From Rhizobium sp. BK650 (lineage in GTDB: Bacteria; Pseudomonadota; Alphaproteobacteria; Rhizobiales; Rhizobiaceae): a stretch of DNA of 64,000 bases. The DNA lies in assembly GCF_014195325.1 (NCBI RefSeq), contig NZ_JACIBK010000005.1, positions 1-64,000 on the forward strand, written 5' to 3'. Positions within the stretch are counted from its first letter, which is position 1. Each line of letters opens with the position of its first letter. The notes beneath the pieces are model-generated. The model saw nothing but the letters and a program-made list of their open reading frames with translations, had not been told where the DNA came from and made no database searches. The translations under genes were made by a program, and so were the position numbers. Positions 1-7,306 of this stretch are shown in pieces.

Positions 1-100
1 AGGAGCGGGTGTCGCATTTCTAAATGGCTGAAGACGCGTCCAAAGTGACATTTCTACTTTGCCAGACAGCGGACATTTCAACTTCCCCGCCACATAGCCT
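1..100. mobile_element. Terminus of an ISNCY-like element (partial, body to the left)
   Basis: Bases 43-84 contain two spaced motifs, AGTGACATTTCTACTTTGCC and GGACATTTCAACTT. Read as reverse complement, they match the tandem motifs at 1225-1267 in the same order and almost the same spacing. The 1225-1267 copy lies just upstream of a truncated ISNCY-type transposase, so this stretch is probably the end of a related element whose body lies left of the window. No coding sequence is visible here. The family assignment rests on the neighbouring protein and not on an IS database match. Confidence 0.5.
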
Positions 101-121
101 GTAGCCGGGTACATTCTATTT

Positions 122-1209
122 CCAAGTGCGACATGCCAATGATTTCAATGGCTTCACTTTGGAGATTTTGGCATGTCCCGATGCTACACGCAGCTTGCTC
201 TCGCCGACCGACGACGCCTACATCAGCTGGTGGCGGCAAAAGTTCCCGTCACCGAAATCGCCCGCCAGCTCGGCCGTCACCGCTCGACCATTTACCGCGA
301 GATCAAGCGCAACACGTTTCATGATCGCGAACTGCCGGACTACGACGGCTACTACAGCACGGTAGCGCACGATATCTCTAAGGAGCGGCGACGACGTCTG
401 AGAAAGCTGCGGCGGCACCCGGATTTACGCACCGAGATCATCAACCAGCTGGAGGCACGCTGGTCTCCGGAGCAGATTGCCGGGCGCCTGTTGTTGGAGG
501 GGCACAGCCTCGTCCGCGTCTGTAAAGAGACAATCTACCGCTTCATTTACAGCAAGGAAGATTACGGGCTTGGCCTCTATCAGTATCTCCCGGAGGCGCG
601 TCGTCAACGTCGTCCACTGCGCTCCAGGAAGCCGCGCGACGGTGTGTTTCCAGCCTCGCATAGCATATCCCAACGTTCTGAATTTATTGGAGACAGATCG
701 CAGTTCGGGCATTGGGAGGGCGACCTTCTCATCTTTGAGCGTCCCCTCGGCCATGCCAATGTCACGTCCCTGGTGGAGCGGAAGAGCCGCTACACCGTTC
801 TCATCAAGAATCCAAGCCGGCATTCTCGCCCGATCATGGACAAGATCATCAGAGCTTTTTCTCCTTTGCCGGCTTTTGCGCGTCAAAGCTTCACGTTTGA
901 TCGCGGTACCGAGTTTGCCGGATTCAGGGCTTTGGAAGACGGGATTGGCGCGCGTAGCTGGTTCTGCGATCCGAGCTCACCATGGCAAAAGGGCGCCGTG
1001 GAAAACACCAACAAGCGCATTCGCCGCTTCATGCCAGGAGCTACAGATCTGGCCGCCGTGTCACAACGCGACCTGATCCAACTCGCATGTCATCTGAACG
1101 ACCAACCCCGTAAATGCCTTGGATACAAGACGCCGGCCGAGGTGTTCATGGCGCATTTGCAGGATCAGGTGTGATCCCCTACCCTGCAAAACAGGCGTGA
1201 TGCACTTGG
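122..1209 (+). mobile_element. IS30-family insertion sequence, apparently complete
   Basis: A single-gene element of about 1.09 kb, the usual size for IS30 relatives. Imperfect terminal inverted repeats are visible at 122-137 and 1194-1209: 13 of 16 positions match when the right end is reverse-complemented, and both start CCAAGTGC. The transposase fills the interior. The element sits between two ISNCY-like termini, so it has probably inserted into or beside an older element. A 2-3 bp target duplication cannot be called with confidence. Confidence 0.8.
173..1174 (+). CDS. IS30-family transposase
   Basis: This 333-residue protein cuts and joins DNA for its own insertion sequence. The N-terminus has an IS30-type helix-turn-helix (residues about 10-47, motif RHRSTIYREIKRN). 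The C-terminal half carries a DDE catalytic domain with D184 in GHWEGDL, D243 in DRGTEF and E277 in KGAVENTN, which are the standard IS30 contexts. The length is typical and no frameshift is seen, so the gene looks intact. The ATG at 173 lies about 35 bp inside the left inverted repeat. No passenger gene is present. Confidence 0.95.
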   Translation: MSRCYTQLALADRRRLHQLVAAKVPVTEIARQLGRHRSTIYREIKRNTFHDRELPDYDGYYSTVAHDISKERRRRLRKLRRHPDLRTEIINQLEARWSPEQIAGRLLLEGHSLVRVCKETIYRFIYSKEDYGLGLYQYLPEARRQRRPLRSRKPRDGVFPASHSISQRSEFIGDRSQFGHWEGDLLIFERPLGHANVTSLVERKSRYTVLIKNPSRHSRPIMDKIIRAFSPLPAFARQSFTFDRGTEFAGFRALEDGIGARSWFCDPSSPWQKGAVENTNKRIRRFMPGATDLAAVSQRDLIQLACHLNDQPRKCLGYKTPAEVFMAHLQDQV

Positions 1210-1224
1210 GTTAGCTTCTCCACC

Positions 1225-1483
1225 GCAAAGTTAAAATGTCCTGCTTCTGCAAAGTTGGAATGTCACTCTCCTCACGTTTTGATGACGTGGGAGATTGCGG
1301 ATGGGACTGATAGCGATGAGCGAGCGTGATGTGCAGCGGATCGAGATTTTGTCGAAGGTGATGGCCGGGCGCATGACGCTGGTGTCGGCGGCGCATGTGC
1401 TTGATCTGAGTGAGCGTCAGGTGCGTCGGCTGCTGGAGCGGATCAGAACGACCGGTGCGGCCAAATTCATGATATTAGTGTAA
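1225..1483 (+). mobile_element. Left end of an ISNCY-family element (truncated)
   Basis: Tandem terminal motifs, AAAGTTAAAATGTCC followed by AAAGTTGGAATGTCACT, occupy 1227-1267. They precede the start of an ISNCY-like transposase at 1301. The element loses similarity near 1460, and nothing recognisable as its catalytic domain follows. It is therefore a remnant. Confidence 0.6.
1301..1483 (+). pseudogene. ISNCY-family transposase, N-terminal fragment
   Basis: The first 53 or so residues (MGLIAMSERDVQRIEI, then LSERQVRRLLERIRTTGAA) match the helix-turn-helix start of ISNCY-type transposases, which are usually over 400 residues long. The frame then runs into unrelated sequence and stops at 1483, so the DDE domain is missing. 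The ATG at 1301 has a GGAG-like site about 8 bp upstream. The fragment is not expected to be active. Confidence 0.75.
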
Positions 1484-1636
1484 TTCTCCCGAGATGTTGG
1501 CCCGCGCCGGCATCCCTGTAATTACAGAGGCGCCATCGACTGATGGCTGTCCCCACTTTTTAGTTAGCCGTGCTGTAAATTAAAATTAGACGGGCGCCTA
1601 CTTTAAATTGGCCGACAAATCGGTTAATAATAGCCG

Positions 1637-2890
1637 ATGACAGACTCGCCGCCGCCGAAAAAGCTTATTGAACGCAAAGCCCGACCGATCGTCGAAACGG
1701 CGCTGACCGACACACGAGTCGTGCTCATCTCTGGCCCGCGGCAAGCCGGAAAGACGACCCTAGCGCGACAGGTTTCTGGCTCCGACCGTCCATATATCAC
1801 CCTCGACGATGTCGGTACGCTGAATGCAGCAAGAACCGATCCAATCGGCTTTATCCGAGGTATCAAACGGGCCGTGATCGACGAGGTGCAACGGGCGCCC
1901 GAACTGATACTGGCGATCAAGGAAAGCGTTGATCGCGATGACGAGCCCGGGCGGTTCTTGCTCACGGGTTCAGCCAATCTGGCCACCGTTCCGGCGATTG
2001 CAGATTCACTCGCCGGCCGAATGGCCGTCGTCCCATTATTTCCATTTGCCCAGTCTGAAATCCGGTCCACTCCCGGTCGTCTTCTGGATCGGCTGTTCGC
2101 CGGCGAGGAGCCTTCCGCCGGGGATGACGCCATGATTGGCGACGACCTAATGGCGATAGTGCTGCAGGGCGGCTACCCAGAAGCTTTGCGTCGGCCGACG
2201 CCCGGCCGGCGGACTGCTTGGCTGGAAGACTATGTCAAATTGATCCTCGACCGCGACGTGCGTGATATCGCCAACATCGATCAGTTGGACCGACTTCCCC
2301 GGCTGCTCGAGGTCCTGGCGGAGCACGCTGGACAATTGGTCAATCACAGCAGTTTCGGTGCCGCGCTCGGCTTGTCGAGCATCACCGCACAGAAATACGT
2401 TGCTATCGTTGAGCGCCTGTTTCTGATCAGGACACTTGTCCCGTGGTCCAACAACCGCTTGAGCCGGCTCGTCAAGACACCAAAGCTTCACTTTCTGGAC
2501 ACGGGCTTGCTTGCCGCTTTGCGAGAGGATGAAGCGGATGCGCTACGTTACAATAAAGGTCGTTTTGGCGCTCTGCTTGAAAGCTTCGTGGTTTCGGAAC
2601 TGCTGAAGCTGGCGTCATGGTCAGACCGCCGTGTGTCCTTCTCCCACTACCGGACGAGAGACCAAGATGAAGTCGATGTCATCGTCGAGGATCGGCGCGG
2701 CCGGGTTGTTGGGATAGAAGTTAAGGCGTCGGCAACGGTGAAGTCTGACGATTTTCGTGGGTTGCGCCAGTTACAAGACGCGGTCGGCGATCGCTTCGTG
2801 CGGGGCCTCGTCCTACACGACCATGACCGAGTGACGCCGTTTGGAGAAAAGCTCCAAGCCGGTCCGCTATCTCTTCTGTGGACCATGTGA
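1637..2890 (+). CDS. AAA-type ATPase with C-terminal DUF4143
   Basis: This 417-residue protein has a Walker A motif GPRQAGKT at residues 33-40 and a Walker B-like AVIDEVQ ending near residue 85. Further on come a sensor-like LTGSAN and the long helical DUF4143 region. The C-terminus (about residues 340-365) has DEVDVIV followed by GIEVKAS, spaced like the acidic and lysine residues of a PD-(D/E)XK nuclease fold. Proteins of this family are common, usually single-gene and mobile in bacteria; their cellular role is not established. It stands alone between IS debris, which fits horizontal acquisition. The start is the first ATG after an AT-rich leader. Confidence 0.9.
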   Translation: MTDSPPPKKLIERKARPIVETALTDTRVVLISGPRQAGKTTLARQVSGSDRPYITLDDVGTLNAARTDPIGFIRGIKRAVIDEVQRAPELILAIKESVDRDDEPGRFLLTGSANLATVPAIADSLAGRMAVVPLFPFAQSEIRSTPGRLLDRLFAGEEPSAGDDAMIGDDLMAIVLQGGYPEALRRPTPGRRTAWLEDYVKLILDRDVRDIANIDQLDRLPRLLEVLAEHAGQLVNHSSFGAALGLSSITAQKYVAIVERLFLIRTLVPWSNNRLSRLVKTPKLHFLDTGLLAALREDEADALRYNKGRFGALLESFVVSELLKLASWSDRRVSFSHYRTRDQDEVDVIVEDRRGRVVGIEVKASATVKSDDFRGLRQLQDAVGDRFVRGLVLHDHDRVTPFGEKLQAGPLSLLWTM

Positions 2891-3344
2891 GCCGCGAGCG
2901 AGCTACGTCGGCGGTCATGGGCTGACAATTCTTGCTGGTTTCGAAGAATGTCGCCTCATCAAAGGTCGATCTGCGGTCGCCAGGGGCAACAGTTACGGCA
3001 AGGCCAGTTCTCGATATCGCGAGCGCAGGTCAGCTGAGATGACCAATTGAAAGTCAAGGGGCGGCTAATTGAAAGTAATTCAGTTGCCAATTGAAAGTGC
3101 TCTTCTCGCTCTGAAATGAAGATATGCCGATAAATCCGGCCACTTCCGGTGTCGCGTCCCCTTGCAGGCATTTCGAGATGCGGATGGCGATCATCGCCTC
3201 CGAGGGATATTCAGCCCTTGATCGATTTCAGCGGCGGCTTGCGGGTTCAGCGCGCATGGCCTCACCTGTGCAACTCAACGATCCTGTCACTGTCGAACTG
3301 AACGACACTGAAGGCCGCGATATCGGCCTCCTTTGCAGCGCGTA
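2891..3344. other. Intergenic stretch carrying IS-like repeats
   Basis: No gene is supported here. The recognisable content is three copies of a 10-bp repeat at 3045-3098, described separately. The short open frames have no recognisable protein features. Confidence 0.5.
3045..3098 (+). repeat. Three AATTGAAAGT repeats at exact 22-bp spacing (IS21-like terminus)
   Basis: AATTGAAAGT occurs at 3045-3054, 3067-3076 and 3089-3098, each start 22 bp after the last. Multiple short direct repeats of this kind are typical of IS21-family ends, where they bind the transposase. Related but weaker copies (CTTTCAAGC at 6068-6076 and TTTTCAAGC at 6087-6095) occur in inverted orientation about 3 kb away. No istA or istB gene lies between them, so this is either a scar or the ends of two different elements. 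Confidence 0.5.
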
Positions 3345-3790
3345 GCAGCGCATGCCGGAACTGCTCGCGTCGACCTTTCCGCAGAGGCAATCATCCGGCA
3401 GCCAATCATCGAACCCTTCGAACGCAAGACCGGGATCGACATCATCTATGATGCCGCCGGCTCCGGGCGCAGCTGTTATCCCGACAGCGGTGATGATGGC
3501 CGGCCGCACCGATTCTACCGGAAATGAACTCGTACACGCCGTCGTCTGCGGCTACGACGTTGGAGTGCGTATAGCCGCTTCCCAAACTGCCGACGGAATC
3601 AGGACCCGACAATCCGGTCGCTGGGCGGCCTTCGCTTCGGCGGCGACTGCCGGCTCTCTATTGAAACTTGACCCGGCCGGCTTTCGCATGCGCTGGCGAT
3701 ATCGGGTGTGATGGAACCAACTCGCCAATGGAAGCTCTGGTTGCCGCCACGCTCACCCTGACGAGGTGGCAAACGGTGAGGCCCGGTCAT
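3345..3790 (+). pseudogene. Degraded ABC substrate-binding protein (spermidine/putrescine-type) fragment
   Basis: Several frames hold pieces that resemble a periplasmic polyamine-type binding protein. A segment reading AIIRQPIIEPFERKTGIDI at about 3390-3450 resembles the mature N-terminus (a 'PFxKxTGI' region). Later out-of-frame pieces around 3620-3750 (GRWAAF, then ALAISGVMEP) sit where the 'W.DFWD' and 'ALLADGV' regions would fall. Frames change at least twice and there is no start codon or signal peptide, so the gene is dead. The family call comes from motif memory and is tentative. Confidence 0.4.
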
Positions 3791-3938
3791 CACGGGGAGC
3801 CTCTGTCTCTCCCGCAAAATATCCAGAGTCTGGGAACTTTCGTAACGCAACGACGTATACGTCCGGGTCGGAAGACGGAGACTTCGTTCAGCCCACGAAC
3901 CTCCACAGCAGTCGGACGACCCTGTCTAACTTCCCTTT

Positions 3939-3962
3939 GCCCGCTTCGGCGGGCTTCTTTTT
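3939..3962 (+). terminator. Rho-independent terminator with TTCG tetraloop
   Basis: Perfect 6-bp GC stem (GCCCGC at 3939-3944, GCGGGC at 3949-3954) with a stable TTCG loop, followed by TTCTTTTT. No clear gene ends just upstream. Confidence 0.85.
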
Positions 3963-4249
3963 GGCCAAATCCACGGCATCTTACGGGAATCCTTTGGTCA
4001 CCGGATGCAACGCTCTACAAGCGCGCCGAGCATGTGGTTGGTTACCACGGTGTGGCGCTGGCGGACCGCGTGGAAAGGGTTCGTCAGCGCCCGCTTGCTC
4101 CATCCTTTTGACATGGTGATTGGTCAAGCGGAAGCGCTCCGTAATTCGGGCCAGATTGATCTGGAAATTCGGAACTTTTGCGGCTGGTTTGCGTTCTTGC
4201 GGCTGCGATGAACGTGCTGTTTCTCGCTTTCCATTACGCAACTCGGCTT

Positions 4250-4274
4250 GCCCCGCCTCACGCGGGGCTTTTTC
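4250..4274 (+). terminator. Rho-independent terminator
   Basis: A 7-bp stem (GCCCCGC at 4250-4256, GCGGGGC at 4262-4268) with a 5-nt loop, followed by a run of T. It lies directly before the small reading frame at 4308 and after a stretch without a recognisable gene. Confidence 0.85.
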
Positions 4275-4307
4275 TGGTCGGGCGGCAAATCAACTCATGG
4301 ATCGAAT

Positions 4308-4577
4308 ATGCCAATTGATGATACTGATAGAGCATTGTTCAATCACGTCTGGGCACTCGGCGCCAAAGCAGTCAAAGAAAACCGGATCTCTGCCCTGAAT
4401 GATGTTGCGATCGAGACACCTACGTTGGAACAATACCAGGACGCCTTCGGCCAGCGTATGACCGATATGATCAAAGTCGTGCAGCTCGGTATCTCTCAGC
4501 TGCGCGGCAATGGCCAGATTGTGGAGGTTGGCGTGACCAGCCTTCCGCTGTCACCTCGTCGTACAGCCAGCTTGTAG
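4308..4577 (+). CDS. Small hypothetical protein
   Basis: An 89-residue open frame starting at the ATG at 4308, just after a terminator. It has no signal peptide or membrane segment. The middle (residues about 20-65) looks like an ordinary mixed charged/hydrophobic globular protein, but I do not recognise the family. No good ribosome-binding site is visible. It could be a remnant of a longer gene, since the last 15 residues are low in complexity. Confidence 0.35.
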   Translation: MPIDDTDRALFNHVWALGAKAVKENRISALNDVAIETPTLEQYQDAFGQRMTDMIKVVQLGISQLRGNGQIVEVGVTSLPLSPRRTASL

Positions 4578-5371
4578 TAAACGAGCGTCCCCGCCCGCCA
4601 ACACAGCTATCGATGGCCCCGGCTATAGACTCGGCCGAAATAAAGCCTACACTCCTCTCATCACCGGCAAATCGAATTCGTTGGCGCCGATGGCTGAGTG
4701 TTTACATGTGCACCCCCTGACCGAACAGGAAGGGGTGCGATATGCTCACGCAATCCCACTGGACAACTATTTCCACTCTGCAGAGACTTATGCGCCGCTA
4801 TGTCAAATCGGATGCAGATGCCCTCGCCTTGCGGAGCGTGCACTTAGAATGATTTCAGACGACCCTTCCCTCCTTGATGGTCCCGACATCCACAAGGCGC
4901 TGGTTCGTCTCGTGCGCGGGATGGCAAAGGAAGGATTTCGAGGCCAATCATTGACGGTCGACGTAGGGATCAGCTCAGAAGGTGAGACCGGCTGATCAAT
5001 CTGGTCGCCGTGTCTGTTGGCCACTTCCAGTCGAACAACGGAACTATGGGTCAAACTAATGGGTAAGTCGTTGAGGGTCTCAGCCAAACCCGACGTATGG
5101 ATCAGGGGCATGGTCGCAACAGCGCTGCAAACGCGGTAGCGTTCTTTTGTCGCCTCCTCAGCATAGTAACAGCGTCCACGCTGGCCGGTGTGAAGCTTGC
5201 CGAGCAGGACGATTGCGCGTTTATGCCAGACTATGCGCAATTAAATAATGGAAATGACCGCCATTCAGAAACCTAAGGCCGAACGGGCCTCTCCCACCGC
5301 GCCAATCTAGTCTCGCAAGCGGGATCAGCCGCTCAGATCGGCGCGCCGTATGGCGATCAAGACGAGCACCT
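4578..5371. other. Intergenic stretch without a supported gene
   Basis: A 104-codon plus-strand frame (4681-4995) and a 145-codon minus-strand frame (4803-5240) overlap each other. Neither has recognisable motifs or a convincing ribosome-binding site. This is probably decayed sequence between mobile remnants and the toxin-antitoxin pair. Confidence 0.4.
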
Positions 5372-5770
5372 TTAAGTCAGAAGAAGCGTCTGCCGACCCT
5401 GAAGGACCAGCAGATCAATCGCTTTCCGGTCGAAGGACACGAAGGTCTCCCCACCAAGCCAGGCTCCTTCATGCGCAATGACGCCGTCTGCGAAATCACC
5501 CCCGGCCTCAAGTACGGCCAGGCCCGCCTCCACTGCCGGCCTGTCCATCGAGACATTTGCCGTGGCTAGAAGATCACGGATTGTCTGCGCGATCTCGTCT
5601 TTGGACAGGTTTGCGCCGCGCCGCAAAATCCAGACCAACTCGCAAAGGCTTGGCAGTGAAACGGCGATTAGTGTTGCTTCCTCAAGTAGTTTTGCCGCTG
5701 CCTTGCCTTGCTGCGGATCGTCCTGCAAAACCGCCCGCGCCAGAACGTTCGTATCAACGGCGATTTTCAC
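5372..5770 (-). CDS. vapC: PIN-domain toxin, VapC type
   Basis: A 132-residue PIN-domain ribonuclease, expected to cleave RNA when freed from its antitoxin. The acidic metal-binding set is present: D6 in AVDTNV, E44 in LCELVW, D92/D95 in GDFADG and D114 in SFD. It starts with GTG at 5770 and overlaps the antitoxin stop by four bases (GTGA), the usual coupled arrangement. The size is normal for VapC. The exact RNA target cannot be read from the sequence. Confidence 0.9.
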   Translation of the reverse strand: MKIAVDTNVLARAVLQDDPQQGKAAAKLLEEATLIAVSLPSLCELVWILRRGANLSKDEIAQTIRDLLATANVSMDRPAVEAGLAVLEAGGDFADGVIAHEGAWLGGETFVSFDRKAIDLLVLQGRQTLLLT

Positions 5771-6018
5771 GCGTCGTCGTTCCAGCCCTCAGCGGCGATT
5801 TCGTTCATTTCCTTGATGGTCAGCGCCCTCTTCGATTTTCCGGCGTGCCGTCCGATAAAGTTGCCAATCGTGCCGGTCGCCCGGACAGCGCGGACCCTTA
5901 GCTCGCCGCCAGGCAGCTTTTCGAATTCGATCCGCTCTCCGGGTTTCACACCGAGATGGGCTAGCAAGTCTCGCTTGAGGGTCACCTGGCCTTTCATCGA
6001 GAGAGCAACTGAAGGCAT
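5767..6018 (-). CDS. vapB: AbrB/SpoVT-fold antitoxin, VapB type
   Basis: An 83-residue protein with an N-terminal swapped-hairpin AbrB DNA-binding domain (residues 1-45; KGQVTLKRDLLAHLGVKPGE is the typical stretch). The C-terminal tail would wrap the toxin. It precedes vapC with a 4-bp overlap and has a good ribosome-binding site (GGAGAAAGG) just upstream. Such antitoxins normally repress their own promoter; the AT-rich region at 6019-6065 is the likely operator. Confidence 0.88.
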   Translation of the reverse strand: MPSVALSMKGQVTLKRDLLAHLGVKPGERIEFEKLPGGELRVRAVRATGTIGNFIGRHAGKSKRALTIKEMNEIAAEGWNDDA

Positions 6019-6349
6019 GACCTTTCTCCATATTAGATTGGTCAGAAAGTAATGTAAAATTCACTTACTTTCAAGCCTCCCCTCTGTTTTCAAGCTACCC
6101 CTCGGTAAATGCATGCTCGGCCGCACCAACGACCCGAAGGTGAGAAAATCCTCAGCCCCTTTCGAAGGACACGATAGCAGGCAGGCAGAGACCAGCGACA
6201 CCCGCGAGAAAGTCTCGTCACGCAATTGACCGCGCCAGGCCCGCCATCCTTGGCAAGATCATTTCGATTACACCGGTTCTGGCTGACGATAGGTAACCGA
6301 AGGCGAGCAACTATCCGCCGCGGCAATCGCTGGAGCAGGACAGGGTCGC
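6019..6349. other. Intergenic: vapBC promoter region and IS-like repeats
   Basis: Holds the AT-rich leader of vapBC (about 6019-6065) and two degenerate copies of the IS-like repeat (6068-6076 and 6087-6095). The rest, up to the end of the GntR gene, has no supported coding sequence. Confidence 0.45.
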
Positions 6350-7141
6350 TCAATACTGGGTGAAATCGCCCGATTCCGACTGAAGCAGCGTCAGAGGATA
6401 ACGCGCGGGATGATGGACCAGCGCCGTCAAGTTAACGGGGCGGTTGCGATCGTCGAAAGCGATCTGATCCACCGTAAGAACCGCGGCTGGCGGAGGCAGT
6501 TCGAGCATTGCAGCCTCCCCATCCGTGGCAAGACGCGCGCTTAACGTTGTCTGTCCGCGGATAGGATGAACGCGATAGCGCTCGCGAAGCTCCGCATAAA
6601 GCGACCGGTTGGCAACGGTCCAGTCGAGATCAAGGAGGCCCGGAACGCGGCCCACCGGAATCCAATCGGTCTGGACGACAGCAGGTATGTTGTCGAGAAG
6701 ACGAAGTCTCGATAAGAGCACCACTTCGGCGCCGGGTGCAAGGAAAAGGGGACGACTGACCTCAAGTGGCGCATGTACGATGCTGGCCTCGATCAACCGA
6801 TGGCCGGGACTTCGCCCGTTCGCGAGCGCGATGCTGGTAAAGCTTTTTAAAACCTGCAGTTCGAAGCCGCCACCACGCTCTGCGACATAGAGTCCCTTTC
6901 CCGGCTGGCTGTGTATCACCCCCTGTTGAATCAATTCGCGTACGGCGTGGCGCACGGTAATCCGGCTGACATTATAGAGATCGACGAGTTCCCGCTCTGA
7001 CGGTAGCTTGCCGCGCAGCGGCAACTTCCCGTCGCGGATGGACGCCAGAAGCGCTTCGTAAACTTGCCTGTGCAAAGGGCGAGGATCGTCCCGGTCGATG
7101 CCGCCCTGTGGCGCGATGAGTGATGCCGGAGCTTTCTGCAT
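6350..7141 (-). CDS. GntR-family regulator, HutC/UTRA subfamily
   Basis: A 263-residue transcription factor. A winged helix (about residues 20-88, with LPSERELVDLYNVSRITVRHA) is followed by a UTRA ligand-binding domain ending in PLTLLQSESGDFTQY. It is divergent from an ABC sugar-type operon and most likely represses it until the imported compound or its product binds the UTRA domain. The ATG at 7141 is chosen because longer versions add a basic tail lacking family similarity. The palindrome at 7227-7244 is the candidate operator. Confidence 0.92.
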   Translation of the reverse strand: MQKAPASLIAPQGGIDRDDPRPLHRQVYEALLASIRDGKLPLRGKLPSERELVDLYNVSRITVRHAVRELIQQGVIHSQPGKGLYVAERGGGFELQVLKSFTSIALANGRSPGHRLIEASIVHAPLEVSRPLFLAPGAEVVLLSRLRLLDNIPAVVQTDWIPVGRVPGLLDLDWTVANRSLYAELRERYRVHPIRGQTTLSARLATDGEAAMLELPPPAAVLTVDQIAFDDRNRPVNLTALVHHPARYPLTLLQSESGDFTQY

Positions 7142-7219
7142 CTTTGAAACCCGATCCTGTGCTGTGCGAAGCACTCTTGCTGTTTCGTATCTTCGACGCA
7201 ATCGCCAGCAAAGTCCATG

Positions 7220-7251
7220 TTGACATGACTGGTCATAACCAGTCCTATTAG
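7220..7251 (+). promoter_or_regulatory. Promoter with palindromic GntR operator
   Basis: GACTGGT (7227-7233) and ACCAGTC (7238-7244) form a perfect 7-bp inverted repeat with a 4-bp CATA spacer. A consensus -35 box TTGACA lies at 7220-7225 and a weak TATTAG-like -10 near 7246, so a bound repressor would cover the core promoter. The link to the divergent GntR protein is inferred from position. Confidence 0.7.
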
Positions 7252-7306
7252 ACGCAAGGAGTCAGAGAACTCCGCGTGATGCCGTTATCAACGAAGGGAA
7301 CAATCG

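Larger units (their letters stand above)
3791..4307. other. Gap with two terminators and no recognisable gene
   Basis: No protein is supported. Two strong rho-independent terminators (3939-3962 and 4250-4274) close short stretches without genes, so small untranslated transcripts are possible. Base composition is more AT-rich than in nearby operons. Confidence 0.4.

Noticed and set aside
4681..4995. 104-codon plus-strand frame whose end (GFRGQSLTVDVGIS) slightly resembles an SDR C-terminus
   Set aside because: The rest has no Rossmann motif, no ribosome-binding site is seen, and a similarly long frame overlaps on the other strand.
6090..6353. 87-codon minus-strand frame after the GntR gene
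   Set aside because: Arg/Cys-rich composition without motifs, directly next to IS-like repeats; reads as non-coding.
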